In this document: positions 1-11,180 of the stretch, piece after piece
Layout of the letters: each line of letters opens with the position of its first letter
How positions within the stretch are numbered: position 1 is the first letter of the stretch
From: Symsagittifera roscoffensis
Taxonomy: Eukaryota > Xenacoelomorpha > Acoela > Convolutidae
Direction of reading: 5' to 3'
Length of the DNA: 64,000 bases
NCBI RefSeq assembly: GCF_963678635.1
Contig: NC_087066.1
Span: 52,530,312 to 52,594,311 of the forward strand
The notes under the pieces: model-generated
The model's database searches: none
Seen by the model: the letters and a program-made list of their open reading frames with translations, nothing else
What the model was told of the DNA's origin: nothing
Position numbers and translations under genes: made by a program

Positions 1-785
1 ACAAATAATTGTAAATGTTAGTTATGGATCATGATTGGTTAGTTAGAAATGTTTCATAGAGATAGTTTTTCAATACTTTAATTGGATATAAAAATTAGTT
101 TTACTTTGGTTCGACAACCACTGCATACTAACAGAAGAAGTTTAAGGTAAAATGACACGTGATTGCCTAAAAAAATTACATCGAATACTTTCATACCATG
201 TTAGGAAATAATTTTGTTCATGGAGCATGTACACAACACTGACTACGCTTAAGAAGCCATATGAGGTTTAATTGACAGATTATTATCATTATTTAAAACT
301 TAACAAATGTCTAAGTTTTTCAGACACGCATTTAACCTTGACTGCTTGATTGATCAGTGTAATAATTTTATCAATCCAAAGAAAACTTATAGAGGCAACC
401 CCATCAGACAGAGAGAGCCCAATACAGAAAATTATAGCTCACATAATGCATTCAACTACTGCATAACCCACTTAGGAATCTCAAACAATACACACTACTA
501 ACCCATCTTAACTCCTTTGATCAACTGAGCGCCACTTCTAGCCCCTCATGAACTTGTACCGGCCATTTGTTTCACTTCACTGGATAAAATATTTTGTTAA
601 CCATTTTATTGCATTAAAAGTTTTATCTTTATGCTAATCGGTAATTTTTTTGCTAACTCCATCTAACTATTTCTTCGGAAAAAATTTTCTTGTATGCAAA
701 AACAATACAATAATGGCTCATCAGATTATTACCATTCAACTTTGATTGGATAAAAACTGAGACAAAATGAAAAATTTTCAGCAGG
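1..785. other. AT-rich stretch, no gene seen
   Basis: The open frames here are short (the longest about 64 codons, near 307-501), with no recognisable motif and no paired splice signals. I see no RNA gene or repeat structure. Confidence 0.5.
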
Positions 786-975
786 GGGCGGATCTAGGAT
801 TTTCTCAAGGCAGTGGGGGGGGGGGGGGGTTTGGGGGGGGGGGGCTCGGATTTTCAAAAAAAGTTTCGAAAAGTGTGTCGACCTTTTTTTAGGTCGATCA
901 AATTTATTTCTCGACCTCTCTCAAAGCACTACAAAGACTGTTTTGGCTAATAATTCAGCGTCGCAGGCAAAATTC
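786..975. repeat. Dispersed repeat copy with poly-G runs
   Basis: The segment starts with the phrase ggatctaggattttctcaag and contains G runs near 817-843. The same phrase followed by similar sequence (gtcgac, a run of T, aggtc, atcaaatt) recurs at 49463-49735. More diverged related sequence appears near 46230-46420 and, reversed, at 63700-63895. No coding capacity was seen. Identity of the family is unknown. Confidence 0.55.
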
Positions 976-1850
976 GACTGTCCCTTTTTTCATATCGAAT
1001 AGTTTTTGGGAAAAGAAAATAAGGGGCCTTGGAAATTAGACGACAAGAAATTAGGTGACCGTAAAGAAACGGAATTTACGGACAACCAGTAATTTTTCAG
1101 CCAAAGGTTAATTTAAGTCTGTAAACAAAATTCACGCAATTTGCTCGCAACTTATTGTCTAAATTGAACAACCAGTATTTACTCAGCCAAAAGATAATTT
1201 AAGTCTGTAAACAAATTTTATGCAAGTTATTGTCTAAATTCCGTTATTTTCGGATCGTTTAATTTCCTTGTCGTCTAATTTCCCAAACCCCGAAAATTAT
1301 GAAAACCTATATACATTTGGACAATATCAAAGAGTGAAATTTTGAGTCAGTCGTACGCACTTAATGCCACCGATTAGCTAGCATCAACCAATTTAGAGCG
1401 TTTGTGTTGTGCGGGATTATTTGCCACGCATAAATAATTCGCGTTACGCTCTCAGCATTATGAATGAACTCTTCAAAGCACGCATATTTTAGTCCAAAAC
1501 ATGGCCAGTTTAGCAATTTTCAAACCAACAGAACCTCATAAAAATTGATCGGAGGTTAAAAATTTATGTAAATTTTATCCCAAGAACCGATATCTACAGT
1601 GGGGTGTAAAATTTTTTGTTGAAAACTACTATTTCGTTTGGCAAATTTAACTGAATATAAAAAATCACACCAAGCATAAATATTGCATTTTCTTCGAAAG
1701 TCGGAAAAAATTAGCTGAACAATTTTTCTAGAGTGTTTGTTGCTAAACTTATTACTCTGACAAAAAGGTTTTCGATTGAGAGCAAATTTTAGGCTAAATT
1801 TTTTGAACAAAAACATTCTTATGTTTTTTAAGATCTTTCATAATTTTATG
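976..1850. repeat. Dispersed repeat copy, interrupted by a small inverted-repeat element
   Basis: The sequence from about 988 to 1020, continuing at 1298-1790, matches in order the repeat at 20285-20690. Shared phrases include atatcgaatagtttttggga, taaataattcgcgtta and tttagtcc. The copy at 20.3 kb lacks the 1021-1292 segment, so that segment is an insertion. An 86-codon open frame on the minus strand (1556-1816) lies inside the repeat and is not regarded as a gene. Confidence 0.65.
1021..1292. mobile_element. MITE-like element with terminal inverted repeats
   Basis: The two ends are inverted copies: gggaaattagacgacaag or a close variant reads inward from both sides, with a weaker extension of about 25 bp. 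AAAAT flanks both sides (1016-1020 and 1293-1297), consistent with a target duplication. An uninterrupted version of the host repeat near 20.3 kb acts as an empty site. The centre holds two direct copies of about 35 bp containing aatttaagtctgtaaacaaa. There is no coding capacity, so this is a non-autonomous element. The superfamily is not assigned. Confidence 0.65.
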
Positions 1851-2620
1851 TTTCGACTTTGTGTTCTACTATAAGGCCTTCCCGACAAGGATTTTTTGAT
1901 CAAAATCTGACACTGTTCGACCCACCTCATTCCGGTACTCTTCAAACCTAGCATAACAAAAGAACAATAATTGGCTCTAAACAAAACCAACTTGACAATT
2001 CTAAACTAGGTCATTTTTATTTTAGTAAATTTTAAACCGCAAAACAAATACTATTTAATGCATCATTTACCTTAGTTATCTTTTGAAACAACGCTTCATC
2101 AATTTCTTTCGACCCAATTTGAACGACATGATTAGCATCTAACTAACTGTAGACACCACACCCATGAAGTTGAAATATTACTATGACATAACAATATTTT
2201 GCTTGACCCAAAATCACATTAACCATTCTTTTGGGTTAAAAAACTGTCTTGATAAATTTAAATCAAACTAGTTTATCAAGGGCAGCAAATTACTAAAATA
2301 TTACAAAAAATGGCTCGTATAACAACTAAAAATAATAATAAAAAAGTCACTTAGGTTTATAGCAAACTTTTTGTCAGACCCCTGCTAGTGTGCTTACGCC
2401 GACCTGACGCACCCGAAGAAAATCTTGAAAAACAAATTCATGTTTTCTTAATTCCGCTCAAGGGTCTGATCAAGTTGGTGCTCCAAACTTACTAAGTAAA
2501 ATTATAAACAAATTGTGAAGGGGAATTACCGGAATCACGTTTAGCAGACAAGTAAGAATCCGCTATAGGTTAAATTGTAAAAAAAATTATAGGCCACCAC
2601 CACTCAATGCAAAAATGTAA
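1851..2620. other. AT-rich stretch, nothing recognised
   Basis: There is no coding frame of note and no clear repeat unit or RNA gene. Short AT-rich words only. Confidence 0.45.
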
Positions 2621-3095
2621 CAAGACTGCACGTATCAGGAAGAAGCCCTGAATTTTCCGACTGCCTTTTCAGGTCGATGGAGCAGTAATAACATGAAAAA
2701 TTTTAATGTAATAAAAAAAAATTTAAATTTAGATTTTTCGTAAAAACATCACCCCACACGCCATATTAAGTACAAAGAGACAAATTTCGCTCCTATTAGA
2801 AAATCAATTGTGGCATATAAGCTTCCACGAACCAATTTGGAACGATTTCTAAGACGGATTAAATCTCCGCATACACGTTAATAGCGCAAAAATTATCGCG
2901 CCCTAATTGTCCCAAATTGGTCAAAATGGCAATCTTCAAAACCCGCATAACTTACAAAAAATGATCACAGGTGAAATATTTTTTCAAATTTAAGCTCAGG
3001 GCAACAATGGCTTTCGAATGATAAAAAACGTTTCGTCAAAAATGGCAAGTTAAAAAGTCGAAATTTTTCTGAAGAAAAAAACCCACTCCAGGTGA
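2621..3095 (+). repeat. Hairpin-ended repeat family, copy 1 (right end truncated)
   Basis: It starts at the family's left end (caagactgc, then a hairpin around a gaa-type loop, then ttccgactgcc). It continues through the family landmarks: cacgccatat, tttctaagacggattaaatc, ttaatagcgc and atcacaggtgaaatat. It stops before the terminal right-hand hairpin seen in other copies. No coding frame. Confidence 0.75.
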
Positions 3096-3254
3096 AGGCT
3101 TCTATCGAAGACCTCACAAAGGATGCCACGTTTTTAAATTAGTTTCCAAATTCTGAAAACTATAAATTTGAAGATTGAAGCAATGTGATTGAAGCCTCAC
3201 TTTTATTCAGCTAGGCGCAATTTTTATGTTTTGTATTTGATTTTGAACTTGAAA

Positions 3255-3770
3255 CAAGACTGCTTGTATCAGGGCGAAGCCTTGAATATTCCGACTGCCT
3301 TTTAAGATCCTTTTAAGAAAATAAAGGTATTTAAAAAAATTATTTTTTTTTCTGAATTTGAAAATTTTCTGATAACGATCCCCCAGCACGCCATATAAAG
3401 TACAAACTGATAGATTTCACTCCTAGCAACAAATAATTTATGGCAAATCGCCTGCTTCAACCAATTGCATCGATTTCTAAGACGGATTAAATCTCCGCTT
3501 ACGCGTTAATAGCGCGAAATATATCGGGCGTTAATTGTCCCTAATTGGCCAAAATGGCCAAATTGGCAATATTTAAACCCCCATAACTTTATGAAAAATG
3601 GTCACAGGTAAAATATTTTTTCAAATTTAAGCTCAGGACAACAAGACTTTTGGAACGAATTTTTCAAAATTCGTCAAAAACGGCTAATTAAAAAATCGAA
3701 ATTTGTTTGAAAAAAAAGACCCGACCCAAGCACAAATATTCCGTTACTTTTGTTACAAAAGTCAGAGCAA
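3255..3770 (+). repeat. Hairpin-ended repeat family, copy 2 (full length)
   Basis: A full copy from caagactgcttg to the right terminal hairpin acttttgttacaaaagt, which has 7-bp arms and a 3-nt loop. The interior contains the family landmarks, including tttctaagacggattaaatc and gttaatagcgcgaaatatat. It lies about 160 bp after copy 1 in the same orientation. The right hairpin arms here are TTTTG/CAAAA, against TTTCG/CGAAA in copies near 21 kb, a compensated difference. Confidence 0.8.
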
Positions 3771-4800
3771 TAATGAATCTGTTTGTGTTTGAAAATAGCT
3801 CACTCTCTCTTTCTTTCTTTGTTCGACTCTCAGTTGACAGCTGAGTGAGATAAATTTTCTAAAAGAAATTTCGACTCAAAATTCAGCCAAGTCCAGCTTG
3901 AAACAGTTTTAAAAACCAACGGCGCTGTTCAAATAAAATAAAACTTGAGTGTTTTGATTGCGCTCTATCAGCATCAAAAAAATGAATTTCAAAATAAATG
4001 ACCAAAAGCTCAAAAAATGGAAAAAAAAAGATGTGTTTTCAATTTGTTTCTTCATTTTACCCCCTTCCGACGCTATGTAAAGTACCAACTGATATAGGTT
4101 TGCGTCTTCGATCATAACGAGAAAGTCAAGCTGCCTGCTTCAACCCAATTGGAATAATTTACTTGTTGCTTACGCTTTTAAAGGACAAAAAACACATATA
4201 GGGTGTTCATTATGGCAAATACGACAATTAACGAATTTCAAACTCCCATATCTTTATGATAAATGGTTGCAGGTGAAGCATGTTTTTGATTGAAGTTACA
4301 CCATATTCAACGTTCCTACCAGTGCAAAGCGCAAACGTTTTTCATGCAACTTTCAGCCCAATTTTTGAATCTGGTTTAGTTCGCCGCATTTGCTATGAGC
4401 TAATTGTAAAAAGAAATCTCATGTGCTTTAAACATCGCAAATTAGTCAAAGTAATTCCAAATTAAAAACCCACGTGGAAAAATTTGTTCATTTGAGCTAC
4501 AGGAATCAATCTTCTTTTGAACTTTGAATAAAATTTGGTTTTAAGAAAACTATTTTTGTCTAGTTGTTCTTTTCATTGTTAACTTTCTGTTATTTTGAAA
4601 ATTGATCTAAGAAGAAAATTAATGAAAGTCCAGTACTGCGAAATATTATCAACGTTTGAATTATTTAATTAAAAAACTCATCACTAAATTTATCAACCGT
4701 GGAAAAAAGAGCATTGAACACAAATTCTTGTATATTGATTTCTGGTATCAATTCAAGGAAAGTCTTGAGTATCGAAACAAAATGGTAAAACTTCCAAAAA
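3771..4800. other. Degenerate repeat remnants before the gap
   Basis: Parts of 4060-4300 resemble a worn copy of the hairpin-ended family (a segment after 'cgctatgtaaagtacc', 'ggttgcaggtgaag'). No coding exon could be supported. A short minus-strand frame from 4800 to 4748 could be the far side of the esterase-like gene's last exon, but the N run makes the phase unknowable. Confidence 0.4.
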
Positions 4801-5000
4801 NNNNNNNNNNNNNNNNNNNNNNNNNNNNNNNNNNNNNNNNNNNNNNNNNNNNNNNNNNNNNNNNNNNNNNNNNNNNNNNNNNNNNNNNNNNNNNNNNNNN
4901 NNNNNNNNNNNNNNNNNNNNNNNNNNNNNNNNNNNNNNNNNNNNNNNNNNNNNNNNNNNNNNNNNNNNNNNNNNNNNNNNNNNNNNNNNNNNNNNNNNNN
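4801..5000. other. Assembly gap (200 N)
   Basis: An uninterrupted run of exactly 200 N, a conventional gap size, so the true length is probably unknown. It interrupts the last visible exon of the minus-strand esterase-like gene. Confidence 0.99.
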
Positions 5001-5290
5001 TGAAGCGGTAATAGTCGGCTATTGCAACCGTCGACACATTGAATCAAACTTTGTTCAGGCCCTCCGGGGGTTTTGATTGGTTCAAAATATCGCGATCGTT
5101 TAGGACTTCCGAGAATTCTGTTTGGGTTTTCCCACTGACAGTTGTATGGTTGACAGCCGGGAAAGAATGGAGAGGGCTTTTGCCCTTTTCGGTTGCGCCT
5201 TGAGAAGGTGAAACATAAAATGAGCAGCACTGCGACTATGAATCCGAAGAGGGTTCCGACCAGCGAGTAGAAGATATGATTAGGAATCAC
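5001..5290 (-). CDS. Neuroligin/cholinesterase-like gene, exon 6: transmembrane helix and cytoplasmic tail (partial, runs into gap)
   Basis: Reading on the minus strand, a good 3' splice site (a T-rich tract ending ttttccag) precedes 5290. The exon begins in phase 0, matching the end of exon 5. It encodes a hydrophobic stretch of about 25 residues (YSLVGTLFGFIVAVLLILCF, about residues 680-702 of the protein), followed by a basic stop-transfer cluster (RRNRKGQK) and a Pro- and Ser-containing tail. The orientation is type I, with the tail in the cytoplasm. The tail runs into the N gap, so the C-terminus, where neuroligins carry a PDZ-binding motif, cannot be read. The splice phase and the single helix after a Ser/Thr stalk make it very likely part of the same gene as the esterase exons. 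Confidence 0.75.
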
Positions 5291-5329
5291 CTGGAAAACA
5301 GACAAAAATTTAGGGATCTCGACTCAGCC

Positions 5330-5620
5330 CATGTGAACAATCTCTCCCCCTCCCCCCTTAACAGACCAAGTGAACAATCTCCCCCCTTAATAGATCAAGC
5401 GAATAATCTCCCCCCCCCCCCACCCCCAAAAAAAATTAAATGGAAAAATTCAAGCCGTAAGGCATGCATGCACTATGCTAAAATCTGATTGGCTGAAAAA
5501 ATCATTCTTTTAACCAAGTGAACTCTCTCTCCTAAATTGATTTAGGGGGGAGAATGTTCACTTGGTCCGGGATCTCTTTAGTCCCCCCCCCCCCCCCCCC
5601 CCCCCATGGTACCCAGTAAC
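5330..5620. repeat. C/G-run palindromic repeat
   Basis: Copies of 'agtgaacaatctcccccc' face a reverse-complement copy ending 'gggggagaatgttcacttgg', so the segment can fold back on itself. A 25-base C run lies at 5581-5605. Related palindromes are at 9360-9545, 10015-10115 and 26425-26590, all inside the introns of the esterase-like gene. No coding capacity. Confidence 0.6.
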
Positions 5621-7696
5621 GAATTGCCACCCCTATATAGAACTAATGCAAGTACGCTTAAGCATTTAAGCATATATGAGTTTTGTTCCTAGTAACAAAT
5701 ATACCCTACCTTTTTTTGCAAAAGAAGGGATAGTTAAAGAGATCCATATTTCAGTTTGCTATGATCTAGTTTAACGATTAGAATGGGGGGGGGGGGGAGG
5801 GGCAATTAATACGATAAGTTCAGCTCATTTCACTGAGCAAGCACAAAGCAGCGTGTATTAATCACGGTCGAAAAGATATTACTGCAACCTGTTTTGATCA
5901 TTTGAGGTAGAATTCTCTATTTGCACTTCTAATTCTTCCTAACACAGAAAACACTTTAAAGTTTGGTGAAAAATTTTCCGATATTTATATAGCTTAACTG
6001 TATGAATCTGCTTTTTTGTCTAGTTGATAAGTCGTTTTTTTTGTATCATTTGTTCAAATTATATATTCGAAAAACATCATATAGATTCATGTCTGCAGTT
6101 CATATAAGTTTCTCTTTCTTGTATTTTGTCAGTTCTCATTTCGACTATAATAACACCACTCGAATAGAATCTACAGCTGCAATAGAAAAGTACTTCAGTT
6201 AAGGCGTAAAGATACCTTTTACGATCTAGCTTTTATAATTCAAAAGTAAGTAGAGCAAACTTTATGATCGATTTTGCACATAAATGCTCGTGAGTTGCAA
6301 ATTGTTCAAAATCATTTAATTTATTGGCTAGTATAAAATTATCAAAGCTTTTCCTAGACATAACAGGGATTTGGTCAATTTGTAAACAACAAACTAGGAA
6401 TTGACAGCTATAGCCTGAAGGCTTAGCTTGAAAGACCAACCCGCTATTAAGAACAACCAATCTGAATGGAAGAATTGGAACACCCTCAACTCACTGTGTA
6501 AACTAGCTGGCTTAAGCTTCCAATTAGAGGGAATAACTTAGAGATAAATAACGTTAAAAAATAATTCAAAGACTGGGAATATTCGCGGGTTGTGAAACTG
6601 ATCCGTGGTTGAATTAAGTTCAAAATTGAAGAGTCTCTATGATTTGAAGACAGGGTGCAATAGCAATCGCGCTAGACAGCTTCTTTTTTTACAAATTTGG
6701 TCGAGTTTTTGCGACGCATTGGCTCTTTTCCAGTTTTCCCCCCCTTTCAAATTCAATTTCGAAAAGTCTACTTAACATTGTCATAATGCAATGAAATTTG
6801 GCGTGGTGAACAAATCGACAACTGTGAACAGATTTGCTCTTCATACTTTACAGCGTAACATCACGCATTTAGCCGTAATAACACGTAAAACAAACATAGA
6901 ACTCGGTATTTTGAAAAGGGGGGGGGGGGACTGGAAAAGAGCCGACGCATTTTTGATTAAATGGATGACTGCTAATTTAATGCATGCGCCTGGAATGAAT
7001 TTCTCAAGAAATAAACGGCCGAGTTTTTTAAAATGGCAAAATGAGCTTAAGTATTGCAACCGATCCCTGCTTGATTTAAAATCAAGATATTTTTAGACAA
7101 TGAGGTAATAATTTTGTTTTTGTTCCGAACAATTTACCATTTGACGGGAGATTAGAAAAAATTGAGACTAGATTTTCCCATTAACCAAACACCAAGATTT
7201 TCAAAATCAGAAGAACAGCTATTAGGAAATACACAAAATTCTATCTAAAATTGACGAAGCGGATGAAAAATTTTGTTCCCAGCACTTCACAAGGCGGGAA
7301 AAAACTATGACTCAGGGTTTAATGTTGACTGCCACAAGCAAAGCTTGTAGGATCAAGCGTGATATCATACTAAAGCCCTTTAAGCCGTGACTTGTACACA
7401 AAAAATCAGAAAAGTTGAATCAGTGTCGAGAAAATTGGTTTGATTTTCCCAGTTTTTCTGAAACACCTAACATTATGCAGTTTTTCACCTAATCTAAACG
7501 CCCTTCACTAAAAAAATTAACAAAAATTTAGAAAATCGAAAATTTGGAAAGAATTCCCATTTTTCCCCATGTTTTCGACAGGAACTGTCGATCTTGGTAA
7601 TTTTTAGCATCGGTTGTTTAATTCCTGATTATTGTTAAATCAAAATAAAAATGTTTCCATATTTTTACTTTTTTGCTACTATCACTATCAACGAAC
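5621..7696. other. Intron 5 of the esterase-like gene, no further feature resolved
   Basis: This is intron sequence between exons 5 and 6. There is a poly-G run near 5785-5797 and another near 6920-6929. Frames of 60-100 codons (for example 6791-7096 on the plus strand) have no motif or paired splice sites. Confidence 0.45.
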
Positions 7697-7896
7697 CTTG
7701 ATTATCCTGTCGTGTGCATGGTCTTCGTCTGACTTGAGAGTATCTGCCGCCGGATAAACAGGAACGGGACTCGAACCCCCACTCGTTGCCGGTGATGTAG
7801 TCTTGAACACTGTCGGGTGACTCGTTCTCGGCTGTTTGTCAGTTGACGCGGTGCTGGACGGATGTTTTTTGTCCGATCCGTTTTTGCCATGAAATT
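7697..7896 (-). CDS. Neuroligin/cholinesterase-like gene, exon 5: Ser/Thr/Pro-rich stalk
   Basis: The minus-strand exon of 200 nt follows a 3' splice site (ttgatctttag) and ends at a GT donor (aag/gttcgt, a weak match). Read in the phase set by exon 4, it encodes about 66 residues rich in Ser, Thr, Pro, Lys and Asp, including FKTTSPATSGGSSPVPVYPA. That composition fits an O-glycosylated juxtamembrane stalk. It ends exactly in phase 0, which the transmembrane exon requires. Another frame is also open across the region, but it does not connect in phase to the neighbouring exons and ends before the donor context makes sense. Confidence 0.65.
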
Positions 7897-8811
7897 CTAA
7901 AGATCAATCAACTTGTAACAGTAATTATGTTTTTTTTTATACACTTTGGGATCTGATTGAAAAATATCTTTGGTCAACTTTTGTTCCGACCATTCAAAAT
8001 GGGGAGAAACTTCGTATTCGGGTATGTTTTAGTTTTTTTCTTTTTTTTGTATTCCACGCGAAATCAGTGAACAAAAACCCTCGGAATGTGTAGATTGATA
8101 TATGATGACATTGAAGTTCTTTCAGTCGTCATTCGAACTAAATTAACTATTTTCCGCAATGTCGAGGAAAACCGGGTTGAATTTTTTTAATACTCCAGAT
8201 TAATACTGCTAAAAATTTAGCCATTTGAAAAAACTTAAAGGTTTTCAAATTAAATTTTTAGGAACTAATTATTTTTTTAAATTGCCCTTTCAATATCCCA
8301 ACCCCAACCATCAATATCCCCCCCCCACTCCTAAACGCCTTACTGTTCTTTAAAAACGCCCAGTTTTCAAATTCAGCTTAAGAAATAAATCCAATCTTTG
8401 CAACAGTATTATCTGTTGACCTTTAGGTAAGAATCTGCGGAATTGCAGATCAAAGGGGGCTTCAAAGATATATTTTTGATCCATCAGATCAATTATATTA
8501 GTTCATGCTTAATCAAATAGATTTCAGCAGTGATCTAGTTTAAGTTTCACGAAGTGGCAACTTCAAAAGACATCTGCAACAAGTTTGATCACACATCCTC
8601 CGGTTGATAATAAACAAATTGTGAATTAATTTCTGATTACATCAAAGAGTTTGATGAATAACGTTGCTCACTTCCAAAAAAATTGACATTTTTTAGTTTT
8701 ACCAAGAATTGGCGGGCATCATCCTCGAAATTTAAAACATTGGTACCAAAGGCTATTTTAGCAAAAAATATTAGGGTCGGTCGGTCAAAAATGTATGTTC
8801 TAAAACAGTAC
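7897..8811. other. Intron 4 of the esterase-like gene
   Basis: AT-rich intron sequence between the C-terminal esterase exon and the stalk exon. No repeats or RNA genes were recognised. Confidence 0.55.
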
Positions 8812-9179
8812 CAAAGTTGTTGTACCAAAGTCGACTCAACGTTGAATTTTTGTATCCAAATTTTTTTTTAAATTTTTCAACTCTTTTCAACATACCAAAT
8901 TTCTTATGGTCTATGCTGTCGAAAATGACTTCGTTCCAGAAGCGAGACAAATGCGGCTCACAGCTTTTGATATCATTGGACTCAAACACAGGGTACCAAG
9001 AAGTGTCTTCTTCATTCACACTTTCAGAAGGAGTTGGCTGCGAATTGAAAATGTAACAATTCTGCTTGATTTTGTTGCTCTGTTTTTCGTTTGAACTAGT
9101 CGAGGATTCTTCGGTTTTCGGCGAGGCCAGTAGAGTTTTCATCGAGTTAGTTAAATCGGTGGAGTTGTCGTCGAAGTTT
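8812..9179 (-). CDS. Neuroligin/cholinesterase-like gene, exon 4: end of the esterase-like domain
   Basis: The minus-strand exon follows a strong 3' splice site (T-rich tract ending tgtttatag). Its first base completes an Arg codon left open by exon 3, 17 kb upstream. The encoded residues include LTNSMKTLLASPKTEES, in the place of the family's 'YW.NFAKTG' segment. They also include WYPVF, and later CEPHLSRFWNEVIF, the familiar Trp-Pro and Cys-Phe-Trp-Asn landmarks near the end of cholinesterase-like domains. An acidic Ser-rich insertion lies between them. The most phase-compatible donor is ttg/gtactg at 8811. Other nearby GT sites are possible, so the 3' boundary is uncertain by some tens of bases. 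Confidence 0.72.
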
Positions 9180-9359
9180 CTATAAACAAAAAAAAAACAC
9201 ATCTTATCTTTCGGTTATCTAGCGTTTAAAAAAAACAAATCAAAAGGGGCGAACATAACAACAGCTTAATTGAAACTTCGAAGAAAAATTGCAAAACTTT
9301 TAAAACAATTGTTAGAAAAATTATTAAGCCTCATTTATCGAGCAGTTTCTGATGGCATA

Positions 9360-9545
9360 CTGCTACAAGAAAAAGGATCTCTTTAACTACTCCCCCACCC
9401 CTAGGGTAAGTAGTAACGAACTGCCACCCCTAAAAAATTAATGGTTAAGCATGTGTAAATTTTGTACCTAGTAACAAATCTCGGATCAATTGAGCAATCT
9501 CCCCCCCGTATTGACCAATTGAGCTATCTCCCCCCCAAGCAAAAA
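9360..9545. repeat. C-run palindromic repeat, second copy
   Basis: It contains 'ggatctctttaac', 'agtaacgaactgccacccct' and 'ttgagcaatctccccccc' twice. The middle phrase recurs near 5616-5634 as 'agtaacgaattgccacccct', tying the two loci to one family. Confidence 0.55.
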
Positions 9546-10014
9546 CTAAGACACCACAAAAAGGCGCCAACAAACGCAATTAGATGGTTGATGTGTTTAT
9601 GGCACGCAATCAATTGATCGACTGAAGTTAATTTTATATGAGTATCGAGAAAAATTTTGAAAAAGAAAAAATCGAAAAATTGAAAAAAAAAATTAATTTG
9701 CAAAATTTTATTTGGGCGACTCTTGCCTCTCATTGAGGAAAACGAGTATCAAGCTTGGTGCTCTGAACTTGTATCTGAATACCAAAAAAGCTCTCTTCAG
9801 CACCTTACTATTGTACGCAAGAGCTTTTTTTTCATTTAGGACAGAAAAAAGTCGCTTTATGTGCCTCAGTTTTATTGATTTTGTTTTCACTCTGAATCTA
9901 ATTTTTGAGCTTTGATATTGTAAAAGTTGGCGTTCCATATTTGTTGGAGAATCTCGTTCATATTATCATATCATTCAAACTATTTTCAAGTGGATATAAA
10001 CATGTCTGAAGTAC

Positions 10015-10115
10015 CTATTGAGCTATTTCCCCCCCACGCGAGAATGGGGGGGAGATTGCTCAATTGATCCCAAATCTCCCCCTTTTGCAAAAGGGGGGAA
10101 AAGTTAAGAGATCTC
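10015..10115. repeat. Short palindrome of the C/G-run family
   Basis: 'ttgagctatttccccccc' is followed within about 20 bases by 'ggggggagattgctcaa', a near-perfect inverted pair, and then by a second C-rich/G-rich pair (ctcccccttttgcaaaagg). It is presumably a compact foldback copy. No coding capacity. Confidence 0.55.
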
Positions 10116-10726
10116 ACGAAGGAAACCCTTTTCTCAAATCCGCTAAGGACTTTATTTCAAGAAGCATTATTTTATTCTTATCAATATGTGGCCAGTTTTG
10201 AATGCTTACTTAAATTGACAAGATCTTTTTTTTTGGTCTAATCATAATTGGTCAATAATTTCTGCTTGATAATCGACGCTTTTGTTTGAAGTCTGAAAAT
10301 TACAAACTATGTAACAAAGGTTCATTTTTAGACAATCACAAGCTTTATAACTTTATTAATTTTTATCAAATGGAGATGAGAGGGTGTGTACTTATATTTG
10401 TTTGCTACTTGAGCTCAAAATAGATTTTGTTCAACTATTAGTTTACAATCCATTTATCTTTGCTCTGCAGCTAATCATAATCTTGATTTCAAGTTGCCGA
10501 AAGCATGATGAACACTTGAAAACAAGACCGTTTCAAGCATGAATATGTGTGATGTATTTTTCTTAACTCTTGAACAGTCAGCACGGTAAACAATTTAATC
10601 ACATGAGATCAAAAGAGCCGCTCAGAGCCACGCCTCTGCAGACAGAATACGGAAAATGAATAATTTTTGGCGACTTCAGTTTTTTAATTCAGACAAAAAT
10701 CAACTTCAGAGATTCAAACGCTGATA

Positions 10727-10758
10727 CAAGACTGCTCGTATATCGGGGCGAAGCCCTC
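10727..10758 (+). repeat. Left fragment of a hairpin-ended repeat split by the BEL/Pao insertion
   Basis: The fragment caagactgctcg ... ggggcgaagccctc is the family's left end. The rest resumes at 20260, directly after the right LTR, as ccctcaatgttccgac. CCCTC is present on both sides as the target duplication. Confidence 0.85.
10754..10758. repeat. Target site duplication of the BEL/Pao element, left copy (CCCTC)
   Basis: CCCTC lies directly before the left LTR (10759). The same five bases follow the right LTR at 20260-20264. Removing one copy and the element restores an uninterrupted 'gaagccctcaatgttccgac', as seen at 22040-22065. Confidence 0.9.
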
Positions 10759-11062
10759 TATGCTCGCTAATCTCCAAAAAAAACTGTTCCAAATCCGTAA
10801 ATTAGTAAGAGATATTTCTCGGCAAATAACTCGGTCAATAAAATAATTTCGGCATTTTTCTATTGATCAGAACATCATATAACATTTTTAGCATCTGCCT
10901 GTTTTTGGTACAAATCGGCGCAAGCTAGCCACAAGAACCGGTCGGTAATGTCCTTGAGACAAATTACTCTTTTTGGCGGTCAACCTTAATCAAGGCTGAA
11001 CCAAATTAGAACCAAAAAACAGTTAAAATAGGATGTAACCCCCGTTTTTAGTATATTAATAC

Positions 11063-11150
11063 ATGGGCAGGTGGGGGACTCGAACCTACGTCAACTGTTA
11101 ACCTATATAATCGGCGTTATGGTAGCTTAGGCCACTCGGCCAACTGAGCT
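11063..11150 (-). ncRNA. tRNA-like block with pol III A and B boxes inside the left LTR
   Basis: On the minus strand, TGGCCGAGTGG (11132-11142) matches the A box (TRGYNNANNNG) and GGTTCGAGTCC (11076-11086) matches the B box (GGTTCGANTCC). They are separated by 45 nt, the wide spacing of a class II (Leu/Ser type, long variable arm) tRNA. The 5' part reads like a Leu/Ser D arm. The acceptor stem pairs poorly (1-7 against 66-72), so this is not a working tRNA gene but a tRNA-derived or tRNA-mimicking segment. It lies about 50-137 nt into the LTR, downstream of a TATA-like word, where it could serve as an internal promoter. Function is inferred. Confidence 0.6.
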
Positions 11151-11160
11151 TATTTTATAT
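11151..11160 (-). promoter_or_regulatory. TATA-like box in the BEL/Pao LTR
   Basis: ATATAAAATA on the element's sense strand, about 40 nt inside the LTR. The same word occurs at 20211-20220 in the LTR that would drive transcription. No start site can be read from sequence alone. Confidence 0.35.
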
Positions 11161-11180
11161 GCATCTATACTTGTTTTATT

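Noticed and set aside
4656-5305. Open frames running through the N gap
   Set aside because: The N run hides stops and its true length is unknown, so only the part from 5001 to 5290 is trusted.
11063-11150. A functional nuclear tRNA gene
   Set aside because: The A and B boxes are good, but the acceptor stem does not pair and the block lies in both LTRs of a retrotransposon. Recorded instead as a tRNA-like block.
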